Of a stretch of 15,198 nt of DNA, positions 8,252 through 15,198 are shown piece after piece. A program made the position numbers and the translations under genes. The notes under the pieces are model-generated. The model was not told the origin of the DNA, made no database searches, and was given only the letters and a program-made list of their open reading frames with translations. The first letter of the stretch is position 1, and every line of letters begins with the position of its first letter. The stretch is taken from positions 1 through 15,198 of the forward strand of contig JAGZGB010000041.1 of the NCBI GenBank assembly GCA_018367495.1, in the 5' to 3' direction. The stretch is from Veillonella sp. (lineage in GTDB: Bacteria; Bacillota_C; Negativicutes; Veillonellales; Veillonellaceae).

Positions 8252-8252
8252 T

Positions 8253-9176
8253 ATGGGTGAAATCATTGGTGTTGTATCCGGCAAGGGTGGCGTAGGTAAA
8301 ACGACCGTCACTGCATGCTTGGGTGCAACCTTAAGTCATGCAGGGCACCGCGTATTGCTCTGTGATGGGGACTTTGGATTGCGCGATTTGGATCTCGTAT
8401 TAGGCGTGGCAGATGAAATTATCTATGATGCACTTGATGCGAGTGAAGATAAAGAATATACAGATGATGCTATTGTATCAATTGCAGAAAATTTAGATTT
8501 CTTACCGGCTAGTCAAAGTGCACGCTGGGAAGATATAGGTCGAAAGAAGTATAAGAAATTAGTTCGTAGGCTTTGTGATGTATATGACTATATTTTGATC
8601 GATGCACCAGCAGGGATTGGTAAGGGCATTGAGTCAATTTTAGATCTTGTGAGTCGTTGTATCGTAGTCACACATCCATTGTGGGTATCCTTGCGCAATG
8701 GGGCGCGTATGATTCAAGTGTGTCAAGAACATAATATTCGCGACTTTGCTATTGCCTTTAATGCAGTTCCAGTAGATAGTGAAGACATAGATTTATATGA
8801 TATGTTGGAAGTCCTTCGCGCCGAGTATGTAGGGGCTATGATTCCTTATGATGAAGATATCCTAACATATACACAAGATGGTCATTTGTTAGACCTTGCT
8901 TCTCATGAGTTTCGTAATGTATTAGCACCTCTTGTAGACTATGTTGTGACAGGTGATTGTTGGGAAGATTATGATGTACAAAAACAATTTGATGCCTATG
9001 TAACTAAGAAAAAAGCGGCTAAAGAAGAAGCATGTACACCGACTCTTGCTTCAGCTGGTGAGTCTATCTTTGGGGATTCAAATACTGTTTTGTATATTAA
9101 TCGCGGTGGATGGACTACTCAGCGTTTATTAGTGCAAGGTAAGCAAAGTTTATGGCGCCGTCGTAAATTGAAATAG
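8253..9176 (+). CDS. minD: MinD-like ParA/MinD family ATPase
   Basis: A 307-residue P-loop ATPase of the MinD family. The deviant Walker A is GKGGVGKTT (10-18) with K11 and K16. D40 in GDFGLRDLDLVLG (39-51) and the switch II DAPAGIG (118-124, D118) are intact, so ATP-dependent dimerisation is plausible. MinD normally recruits MinC, and MinE in many bacteria, to block division at wrong sites. The helix that binds them in E. coli (sequence around PEVSSVRDSDR) reads PLWVSLRNGAR (142-152) here, so E146, D152 and D154 are lost. A long C-terminal part ends in a basic tail with W287, L293, V294, L300 and W301 on one helical face, a possible membrane anchor. The ATG at 8253 has AAAGGA upstream; the earlier in-frame GTG at 8229 lies inside mrdA without a ribosome binding site. 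No minC or minE is adjacent. Confidence 0.88.
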   Translation: MGEIIGVVSGKGGVGKTTVTACLGATLSHAGHRVLLCDGDFGLRDLDLVLGVADEIIYDALDASEDKEYTDDAIVSIAENLDFLPASQSARWEDIGRKKYKKLVRRLCDVYDYILIDAPAGIGKGIESILDLVSRCIVVTHPLWVSLRNGARMIQVCQEHNIRDFAIAFNAVPVDSEDIDLYDMLEVLRAEYVGAMIPYDEDILTYTQDGHLLDLASHEFRNVLAPLVDYVVTGDCWEDYDVQKQFDAYVTKKKAAKEEACTPTLASAGESIFGDSNTVLYINRGGWTTQRLLVQGKQSLWRRRKLK

Positions 9177-9181
9177 GTGAT

Positions 9182-10288
9182 ATGATGTGGCGGAAACTAT
9201 GGAATGATAGCGACTGGGCTATCATCATATGTACTTTTCTACTGGTTTGCATTGGCTTAGCAGCCATTGGCAGTGCAACTCATGTTAATCAAGAACCTAT
9301 TGGCTTTGGCAGTTTAGTAGTGAAGCAACTTATATTTTTCCTTGCTAATGTAGCCGTTGTAATAGGTATGCAATTTCTTAACTACCATCGGTTAAAGGAT
9401 GGAGGTAATATTATATATGCTATTACCCTTTTGATGTTAATTGCCGTTATGGCTGTTGGCACCTCTGCATTGGGTGCTCAACGGTGGATTCAATTGGGGC
9501 CTATTACGATTCAGCCATCAGAATTTTCTAAACTATTGATGATTATTTGTATGGCAAAAATGCTAGAGCCTCGTATTGGCAAATTAGATACGTTTAAATC
9601 TTTAATCTTGCCTGTATTATATGTGGGTGTTCCTATTGCACTCGTATTTTTACAACCTGACTTGGGAACATCCCTTGTATATATTGCGATTTTTGTAGGC
9701 ATGCTATTTATTTCTGGTATTAAAACCAGACTCATCAAAATTATTGCAGGCACCGGTTTATTATTGATGCCTTTAGGTTGGTTTGTACTGAAAGAATACC
9801 AAAAACAACGTATTCTCGTATTTTTAAATCCAGATATTGATCCTTTCGGATCTGGCTATCATATTATTCAGTCTAAGATTGCCATCGGTTCAGGTTTGAT
9901 TTTTGGCAAAGGTATCTTTAATGGTACGCAAAGTCAGTTAAACTTCTTACCAGAAAACCATACAGACTTTATTTTTTCCGTTATTGGTGAAGAATTTGGT
10001 TTTGTAGGCTGTATCATTGTGTTGTTGTTGCTCTTTATGCTTATTTATCGCAGCATTAAAGTAGCATATATGTGCAATGATAATTTTGGTATGTTATTAG
10101 CTACAGGTATTGCCACTATGTTTACCTTTGAGGTACTCGTAAATGTAGGTATGACCATTGGTATTATGCCTGTTACTGGTATTCCATTGCCATTCCTTAG
10201 TTATGGTGTTAGTGCATTGACTACGAATATGTTGAGTATTGGTATTTTGTTAAATATCGCTATGCAACGGACGAAATATATTTTTTAA
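9182..10288 (+). CDS. rodA: RodA, SEDS peptidoglycan glycosyltransferase
   Basis: A 368-residue SEDS-family membrane protein with about ten helices that polymerises lipid II and partners PBP2. Recognisable parts are W102 in AQRWIQLG, QPSEFSK (111-117), QPDLGTSL (158-165) and the extracytoplasmic ENHTDFIFSVIGEEFGFVG (258-276), where D262 matches the catalytic Asp of E. coli RodA. The final signature reads PLPFLSYGVSAL; most homologues have SYGGS. Two adjacent ATG codons (9182 and 9185) are possible; AGGTGA at 9175-9180 fits the second slightly better. It lies five bases after minD. FtsW is the alternative within the family, but operon position next to mreBCD and mrdA favours RodA. Confidence 0.94.
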   Translation: MMWRKLWNDSDWAIIICTFLLVCIGLAAIGSATHVNQEPIGFGSLVVKQLIFFLANVAVVIGMQFLNYHRLKDGGNIIYAITLLMLIAVMAVGTSALGAQRWIQLGPITIQPSEFSKLLMIICMAKMLEPRIGKLDTFKSLILPVLYVGVPIALVFLQPDLGTSLVYIAIFVGMLFISGIKTRLIKIIAGTGLLLMPLGWFVLKEYQKQRILVFLNPDIDPFGSGYHIIQSKIAIGSGLIFGKGIFNGTQSQLNFLPENHTDFIFSVIGEEFGFVGCIIVLLLLFMLIYRSIKVAYMCNDNFGMLLATGIATMFTFEVLVNVGMTIGIMPVTGIPLPFLSYGVSALTTNMLSIGILLNIAMQRTKYIF

Positions 10289-10348
10289 ATAATACTATGT
10301 ATATAGTGTTGATTGTGAAAGAAGTCTTTCAGAAAAGACGGAGGATGT

Positions 10349-12232
10349 ATGATTCAATTAGATACGTCATGGTTACAACATGTCCAAAAACCTGCTCGTT
10401 ATACGGGTGGTGAATATAACAGTATCATAAAAGATCACAGTACTGTTGATGTAACAATGGCATTAGCTTTTCCAGATGTATACGAAGTGGCTATGAGTCA
10501 TTTGGGCATCAAAATTTTATATGGTCTTGTAAACCGTCGTGATGATGCGGCTGCGGAACGTGTGTTTGCACCGTGGCACGATATGGAAGAGGAAATGCGC
10601 AAGCGCAATATTCCTTTGTTCTCTTTGGAAACTCGTACGCCTATCAAAGATTTTGATGTGTTGGCCTTTACACTTCAATATGAGCTGAGTTTTACCAACA
10701 TTTTGAATATGCTCGATTTGGCTGGCATTCCAATGTATGCTAAGGACCGCGATATGGATTTCCCATTACTTGTATGCGGTGGCCCATGTGCATTTAATGT
10801 AGAGCCTATTGCAGAGTTCTTTGATATCGTATCTCTCGGTGAATCCGAAGAATGGGGCGATGAATTTATCGATCTTTATAAAGTGGAAAAGGCAAAGGGA
10901 TTCCCAGGCGGCAAGGAAGGATTCTTACGTAAAGTGGCTCAAATTCCTGGCACCTATTGTCCTGCATTATATGATGTGGAATATACAGAGAAAGGAGATT
11001 TTAAATCTATTACACCTCGTTTTGAAGATGTACCGGCTGCTGTAGAAAAACGCATCGTAGAAGATGTAGAAAATGTTTTCTACCCAACAAAACCTGTTGT
11101 GCCGTTCTTAGATATCGTGCATGACCGTGCAGTACTTGAATTGTTCCGTGGCTGTACACGGGGGTGTCGTTTTTGCCAAGCTGGTATGCTATATCGTCCT
11201 GTACGTGAAAAGACGCCTGAGCGCTTGTTACAAATTGCGAAGGATACGATTGCAAACACTGGGTATAATGAAATTTCCTTGATGAGTTTAAGCTCTGCTG
11301 ACTATTCTAAATTGCCAGAGCTAGTAGATATGCTTATGGAAGAATTCAAAGATAAACAAGTAAGTGTAAGCTTACCATCCTTACGTATTGATAGCTTCTC
11401 TATTGACATTGCAAAAAAAGTACAACAAGTGCGTAAAAGTGGTCTTACCTTTGCCCCTGAAGCGGGTACACAACGTATGCGCGATGTTATCAATAAAGGT
11501 GTTAGCGAAGAGGACTTATTAGCAGCGTGTACAAATGCCTTTAAATCCGGCTGGAATACAGTTAAGTTGTACTTCATGATGGGTCTTCCAACTGAAACGG
11601 ATGAAGATTTGGCAGGTATTGCTGATCTGGCGTATAAGGTGCTTGATTTACACCGTGATATTACAGGCAAACGCAATGGTTCTGTAACCGTTAGTGTATC
11701 CTTCTTCGTGCCAAAAACACATTCTCCATACCAATGGTATGGTCAACAAGATGTAGAGGAAATCCATCGTAAGCAACGCTATTTAAAATCTCTCATCAAT
11801 AATCGCAATATTTCTTATCACTATCATGATGGCTATACTGGCTACATGGAGGCCGCTTTTGCTCGTGGGGACCGTAGATTGTCTAAGGTTCTTGTAAAAG
11901 CATGGAATGCAGGTTGTAAATTTGATGGCTGGACTGAGTACTTTAACTATGAAACTTGGTTAAAAGCATTCGCTGACTGTGGTTTGGATCCTGCATATTT
12001 TGCACGTCGTACTCGTGATTTCGACGAGCCATTACCATGGGACCACTTAGACTGTACAGTAAGTAAAGCCTTCTTGAAACGGGAGTGGGAACAAGCGGTA
12101 GAGGCAAACTTAACAAATGATTGCCGTCGCGGTCCATGTAAGGGCTGTAACGTATGTCCAGAGCTAAATACTGCAATTATTGACTATAAGGAGGGTGGCA
12201 GAGTTGAAAAAGTTACGTTTGGCCTTAAATAA
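10349..12232 (+). CDS. TIGR03960-type radical SAM protein
   Basis: A 627-residue radical SAM protein of the TIGR03960 group, which has a B12-binding-like N-terminal region (about 1-200) and an unknown reaction. The 4Fe-4S and SAM-binding cysteines are C269, C273 and C276 in GCTRGCRFC. A second cysteine set near the C-terminus, C592, C597, C600 and C603 (CX4CX2CX2C), may hold another cluster. The start is fixed by GGAGG at 10340-10344, four bases before the ATG. The 60 bases after rodA show no convincing terminator, so it may be read through from the wall operon. It overlaps the next gene. In many Firmicutes this gene, a DUF2344 gene and RNase G are neighbours, hinting at a role near RNA or ribosomes; that is inference. 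Confidence 0.92.
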   Translation: MIQLDTSWLQHVQKPARYTGGEYNSIIKDHSTVDVTMALAFPDVYEVAMSHLGIKILYGLVNRRDDAAAERVFAPWHDMEEEMRKRNIPLFSLETRTPIKDFDVLAFTLQYELSFTNILNMLDLAGIPMYAKDRDMDFPLLVCGGPCAFNVEPIAEFFDIVSLGESEEWGDEFIDLYKVEKAKGFPGGKEGFLRKVAQIPGTYCPALYDVEYTEKGDFKSITPRFEDVPAAVEKRIVEDVENVFYPTKPVVPFLDIVHDRAVLELFRGCTRGCRFCQAGMLYRPVREKTPERLLQIAKDTIANTGYNEISLMSLSSADYSKLPELVDMLMEEFKDKQVSVSLPSLRIDSFSIDIAKKVQQVRKSGLTFAPEAGTQRMRDVINKGVSEEDLLAACTNAFKSGWNTVKLYFMMGLPTETDEDLAGIADLAYKVLDLHRDITGKRNGSVTVSVSFFVPKTHSPYQWYGQQDVEEIHRKQRYLKSLINNRNISYHYHDGYTGYMEAAFARGDRRLSKVLVKAWNAGCKFDGWTEYFNYETWLKAFADCGLDPAYFARRTRDFDEPLPWDHLDCTVSKAFLKREWEQAVEANLTNDCRRGPCKGCNVCPELNTAIIDYKEGGRVEKVTFGLK

Positions 12233-12899
12233 AGGTGAAAAATTGCGATTCTTGTCGCACCTTGATTATGCACAAGCAGTAGAACGTATGATTCGCCGTG
12301 CAGAAATTAAAATGGCTTATTCTGAAGGCTTTAATCCACATATGAAAATTAGCTTTTCCTCTGCACTTGCTCTAGGTGTAACAGCGGCGGCTGAATATAT
12401 CGATATGGATGTATTAGAAGAGGACTCTTTAGAGTCTATTATGAAGCGTTTGAACCGCGTAGCACCGCCAGGTCTTGAGGTGCTAGGTGGCAAGGAAATG
12501 CCTGAAAAGGTTAAAAAGATGATGGCTATCTGTAACTTTGCTATTTACGAAGTAACAGGTCCTGTAACGGATGAACATGCGGATTGGGATGCTTTGCTCA
12601 AATCTTTCAACGAAGCTACGGAGATTTCTTATGAAAAGGTAACTCCAAAGAAAACTCGTATCATTGATGTAAAAGAATTTGTAAAGGAACCAATCGTCGC
12701 ATCTGTGAAAGATGGTGTGGTTACCCTTACCATGGGTATTGGTATTTATCCGCAAGGTACTATTAAACCTAGTGAAGTGTGGAACCTTGGTAAAGATCAA
12801 TATAATTGGCCTATTACTACAGGTTACGAAATTCACCGTAAAGCAATTATGGTGGAAAACGAAGAAGGACGTTATGCTCCGTTGGACATTAACTACTAA
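12204..12899 (+). CDS. DUF2344/TIGR03936 family protein
   Basis: A 231-residue protein of the DUF2344 family, of unknown function. The N-terminus (LRFLSHLDYAQAVERMIRRA, 14-33) and FNPHMKISFSSALALG (43-58) are the family hallmarks. In some genomes it is fused to the TIGR03960 protein, which suggests that the two act together. The TTG at 12204 is chosen because AAGGAGG at 12188-12194 lies nine bases upstream and homologues begin with a short Met-Lys-Leu-Arg-like sequence. An earlier TTG at 12180 would put the ribosome binding site inside the gene. The gene overlaps the 3' end of the radical SAM gene by 29 bases, so translation is probably coupled. Confidence 0.88.
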   Translation: MKKLRLALNKGEKLRFLSHLDYAQAVERMIRRAEIKMAYSEGFNPHMKISFSSALALGVTAAAEYIDMDVLEEDSLESIMKRLNRVAPPGLEVLGGKEMPEKVKKMMAICNFAIYEVTGPVTDEHADWDALLKSFNEATEISYEKVTPKKTRIIDVKEFVKEPIVASVKDGVVTLTMGIGIYPQGTIKPSEVWNLGKDQYNWPITTGYEIHRKAIMVENEEGRYAPLDINY

Positions 12900-12904
12900 T
12901 ACTC

Positions 12905-12934
12905 TTTACATAAATTTAAAGCTGTTTATATAAG
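12905..12934 (+). promoter_or_regulatory. Candidate promoter for rng
   Basis: TTTACA at 12905-12910, 18 bases, then TATAAG at 12929-12934, each 5 of 6 to consensus. Initiation would fall near 12941, about 48 bases before the rng start. The surrounding DNA is very AT-rich, so chance matches are likely. Confidence 0.4.
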
Positions 12935-12988
12935 CTTTAGTGCTTTAAAAGATTTATATATTTTAAATTGAGCGAAGGGAGGGATAGG

Positions 12989-14416
12989 ATGCATAAAATT
13001 TTGGTCAATGTTATGCGCGAAGAAATTCGCATGGCTGTTATCGATGAAGAAGGACAGTTAGTGGACTTTGTGTTGGAGCGTACCGATGAGTCTCATATGG
13101 CAAACCATATGTACAAGGGCACTGTTAAGAATGTATTAAACGGCATGCAAGCCGCATTCGTAGATATTGGGGGATCTCAAAATGCGTACTTGAACCTTCA
13201 ACAAGGGAAGGAACAGAAAATCTTGCCACGCCTATCTGTGGGGCAACAAGTTCTCGTGCAAGTCGTAAAAGAGGAGATGCTCGGTAAAGGAGCTCGCGTT
13301 ACTGCTGATGTGAGTTTGGCTGGCCGTTTTATGGTGCTGTTACCATATTCGGAAGGCATGCATATCTCTAAAAAGATTACCGATGAAGCATTGCGCGCTA
13401 AATTACAAGAGTTGGCCGCACCATATGTGCAAGAAGGCTGTGGTTTTATTATTCGTACTGCGGCGGCTAAAGCGAGTGCTGAAGAAATCGGTCGTGATAT
13501 GGATTACTTGTGGCGCACGTGGCAACATGTGTTAAAGCGTTTTAAAGTAGCTAAGAGCGGCACTGATCTTTATAGTGATGCGGATTTTTGGTTCCGTCTC
13601 GTGCGAGACTATGCGCACCGCAATGTAGCGGAAATTATCGTAGATTCCGATATGGGCGAATCTCGATTGATGGACTTATTAGGTCATGGACCTACATCTC
13701 AGCAAATTAAGGTTACACGACATCGTGACAGTACACCGATTTTCAAAGCTAACCATATTGAACCTCAATTAGAGGATCTTATCTCTCGTGATATTAGTCT
13801 ACCTTCAGGGGGCTCTATCCGTATTGATCATACGGAGGCTCTCACCGTATTTGATGTAAACTCGGCTCATTACACCGGTAAGTCTAATAAGTTAGAAGAT
13901 CTGGCTTTTACAGTCAATAAAGAGGCGGCAAAGGAAATCTGTCGACAATTGCGATTGCGCGATATTGGTGGTATTATCGTCGTCGATTTTATCGATATGA
14001 AGGATAAGTCCCATCAACAAGAGTTGTTAAAATTGTTGAGTGCACAGGCTAAGCTGGATAAGATGAAGACCGTTGTATGTGGGATTAGTTCGCTTGGTCT
14101 TGTGGAAATGACTCGTAAGAGAGCGCGCCAAGGTTTACAAACTTTGATGTTTGATACATGTCCTCAATGTGGTGGCACTGGATATATGTTGTCTGGTAGA
14201 ACTGTGTATATGCAGATTGTTCGTCGTATTCGTGAGTTATTTAAATCGGGACGTATTAAGTCTAATTTAGAGATTGAAGTTCACCCTGAGGTAGCTCAAT
14301 ATTTGACTAAGGCCGTATTAGAAGACTTAGGAGAATCCATAGGTCGTAATATTTCAATCGTAGTAAACCCACAAATTAGCCGGGAAGGATATTCTTTGAT
14401 GGCCGTAGCAGAATAA
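12989..14416 (+). CDS. rng: Ribonuclease G (RNase E/G family)
   Basis: A single-strand endoribonuclease of 475 residues, close to E. coli RNase G in length and lacking the long RNase E scaffold tail. Residues about 35-110 form the S1 RNA-binding domain (from HMYKGTVKNVLNGMQAAFVDIG). The catalytic Mg-binding aspartates are D289 in FDVNSAH and D333 in VVDFIDM, 44 residues apart, as expected. The Zn-link cysteines C391 and C394 lie in CPQCGGTG. It would process rRNA ends and decay mRNA in the cytoplasm. The ATG at 12989 is chosen over the TTG at 12968 because GGGAGGG at 12977-12983 lies five bases before it. It follows the DUF2344 gene by 89 bases, with a possible promoter of its own. Confidence 0.96.
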   Translation: MHKILVNVMREEIRMAVIDEEGQLVDFVLERTDESHMANHMYKGTVKNVLNGMQAAFVDIGGSQNAYLNLQQGKEQKILPRLSVGQQVLVQVVKEEMLGKGARVTADVSLAGRFMVLLPYSEGMHISKKITDEALRAKLQELAAPYVQEGCGFIIRTAAAKASAEEIGRDMDYLWRTWQHVLKRFKVAKSGTDLYSDADFWFRLVRDYAHRNVAEIIVDSDMGESRLMDLLGHGPTSQQIKVTRHRDSTPIFKANHIEPQLEDLISRDISLPSGGSIRIDHTEALTVFDVNSAHYTGKSNKLEDLAFTVNKEAAKEICRQLRLRDIGGIIVVDFIDMKDKSHQQELLKLLSAQAKLDKMKTVVCGISSLGLVEMTRKRARQGLQTLMFDTCPQCGGTGYMLSGRTVYMQIVRRIRELFKSGRIKSNLEIEVHPEVAQYLTKAVLEDLGESIGRNISIVVNPQISREGYSLMAVAE

Positions 14417-14442
14417 GTAAGTAGTTTTTATAGGTGAGTATC

Positions 14443-15021
14443 GTGTCTGTATTTGAAATTATATTAATTAGTATTGGCTTAGCCATGGATGCCTTTGGTG
14501 TTTCTATTGGTAAAGGTTTATCCATGACCGTAGGTGAAAATGGACGCAAGGTGACATTGGCATTTTTATTTGGGTTATTCCAGTTTCTCATGCCTATTAT
14601 TGGTTGGCTCATTGGGCGCCAGTTTATCGACGTTATATCTGAATGGGATCATTGGATTATCTTTGGTCTCCTTGGCTATTTAGGTATTGCTATGATTCGA
14701 GAAGGACTCAGCGACGACGATGATGATGAAGAGAATGACAAACAATTCTTAGGGGCTTGGGAGATGATTATGCTTTCTGTAGCAACTAGCCTTGATGCTA
14801 TGGCCGTAGGCTTAACCTTTGCATTCTTGCCAATCAATGTATGGGAAGCTTCCACTATGATAGGGGTCATTACCTTTGGTATTTCTCTTATTGGCGTTTA
14901 CCTAGGCAAATTTATGGGTCAGTTCGTGGGAAAATATGCAGACATATTAGGTGGGGGTGTGTTGATCTTCATCGGTACAAAAATACTTTTACAACACCTC
15001 GGCATTATCGGAGAATTTTAG
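14443..15021 (+). CDS. mntP: MntP manganese efflux pump
   Basis: A six-helix inner-membrane manganese exporter of 192 residues (E. coli MntP has 188). Two related halves carry the family signatures: GLAMDAFGVSIGKG (12-25) with D16, and TSLDAMAVGLTFAFLP (115-130) with D118. Both aspartates are at the E. coli numbers and are essential there. The loop between helices 3 and 4 is strongly acidic (DDDDDEEND, 91-99). The GTG at 14443 is preferred because AGGTGA at 14432-14437 is correctly spaced from it; the GTG at 14434 lies inside that site. Only 26 bases separate it from rng, leaving no room for the yybP-ykoY manganese riboswitch that often controls this family, so it is probably expressed with rng. 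Confidence 0.94.
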   Translation: MSVFEIILISIGLAMDAFGVSIGKGLSMTVGENGRKVTLAFLFGLFQFLMPIIGWLIGRQFIDVISEWDHWIIFGLLGYLGIAMIREGLSDDDDDEENDKQFLGAWEMIMLSVATSLDAMAVGLTFAFLPINVWEASTMIGVITFGISLIGVYLGKFMGQFVGKYADILGGGVLIFIGTKILLQHLGIIGEF

Positions 15022-15078
15022 AGGTTTGTATATATATATGAAAGTATCAGAAACTGAGCTATTTATGGTGAATTTTGT

Positions 15079-15107
15079 TTGACATGGATAGGTAAATAGG
15101 ATATACT
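15079..15107 (+). promoter_or_regulatory. Strong sigma-70-type promoter
   Basis: TTGACA (15079-15084), exactly 17 bases, then TATACT (15102-15107). The -35 is perfect and the -10 matches 5 of 6. This is the best promoter in the window. Transcripts should begin around 15113-15115 and run out of the window. Confidence 0.85.
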
Positions 15108-15113
15108 ATATCA

Positions 15114-15198
15114 GTATTAGTTCGGTTTACTGAACTTTGCAATCCGCGTGAAGCAGGTTTAAACGCCCGACCGATGTTCGGGTCGGGATACCGAATTC
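15114..15198 (+). promoter_or_regulatory. Structured 5' leader, candidate L21 (rplU) leader, cut by window end
   Basis: Right after the promoter comes a hairpin, AGTTCGG-TTTA-CTGAACT (15119-15136). Next is a possible GCGT/ACGC closure (15146-15149 with 15162-15165 or nearby). Then comes a GC-rich hairpin with CCCGACC (15166-15172) facing GGTCGGG (15181-15187), which can alternatively pair CCGA/TCGG inside. No start codon with a ribosome binding site follows before the edge. RNase G family genes are commonly followed by rplU-ysxB-rpmA, whose transcript in Firmicutes carries an L21 autoregulatory leader. That identity is inferred from context, not from a covariance match. Confidence 0.55.

Noticed and set aside
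8229..8252. A GTG start extending minD by eight residues
   Set aside because: It lies inside the mrdA 3' end without a ribosome binding site; the ATG at 8253 has AAAGGA at the right distance and begins like other MinD proteins.
10309..10340. Small hairpin GAAAG-AAGT-CTTTC as a terminator after rodA
   Set aside because: Only five pairs, AT-rich, and no T run follows; it overlaps an alternative weak pairing. Read-through into the radical SAM gene is more likely.
11302..11676. A 124-codon minus-strand frame inside the radical SAM gene
   Set aside because: Fully antisense to conserved coding sequence, with no recognisable motif and no upstream signals.
15193..15198. GAATTC at the exact end of the window as a cloning boundary
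   Set aside because: A six-base EcoRI site at the edge can occur by chance, and the sequence leading into it is coherent with a natural leader. No vector-like sequence is seen.

Overview
The window looks like chromosome of a Negativicutes member (diderm Firmicutes), most probably Veillonella or a close relative. The genus is inferred from gene content and order plus recognition of the protein sequences; no search was run. Genes are moderately AT-rich, all on the plus strand, and show strong AGGAGG-type ribosome binding sites with several GTG or TTG starts. No mobile element, tRNA, rRNA or CRISPR array was seen.

Layout. (1) Positions 1-1430: the 3' end of an unidentified gene, then acetate kinase (ackA) and a strong intrinsic terminator. 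(2) 1498-2121: an orphan two-helix membrane protein with a PH-like domain. (3) 2235-3576: maf and radC, which often precede the mre genes in Firmicutes. (4) 3577-3860: a 284-base gap holding a 76-base imperfect hairpin, a small palindrome and probable mreB promoter elements. (5) 3861-10288: a tightly packed elongasome operon, mreB-mreC-mreD-mrdA(PBP2)-minD-rodA. (6) 10349-14416: a conserved trio of unknown joint purpose, made of a TIGR03960-type radical SAM protein, a DUF2344/TIGR03936 protein and ribonuclease G. (7) 14443-15021: mntP, a manganese exporter. (8) 15079-15198: a near-consensus promoter followed by a structured leader cut by the window edge, probably the start of the rplU (L21) operon.

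How the genes fit together. MreB, MreC and MreD would position the peptidoglycan synthase pair RodA (glycosyltransferase) and PBP2 (transpeptidase). Maf is a nucleotide pyrophosphatase linked to septation, and MinD is a ParA-like ATPase. AckA makes ATP in acetate-forming fermentation. RNase G processes RNA.

Most notable observations. MreB has Arg in place of the catalytic Glu of its IEEP motif and other active-site changes. MinD has no minC or minE beside it and has lost the acidic residues of the helix that contacts MinC/MinE in E. coli. PBP2 and RodA, by contrast, keep all key residues. If the host is a coccus, as Veillonella is, this would be an elongasome whose synthases are intact but whose cytoskeletal and positioning ATPases have been repurposed. 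That is inference and is testable.
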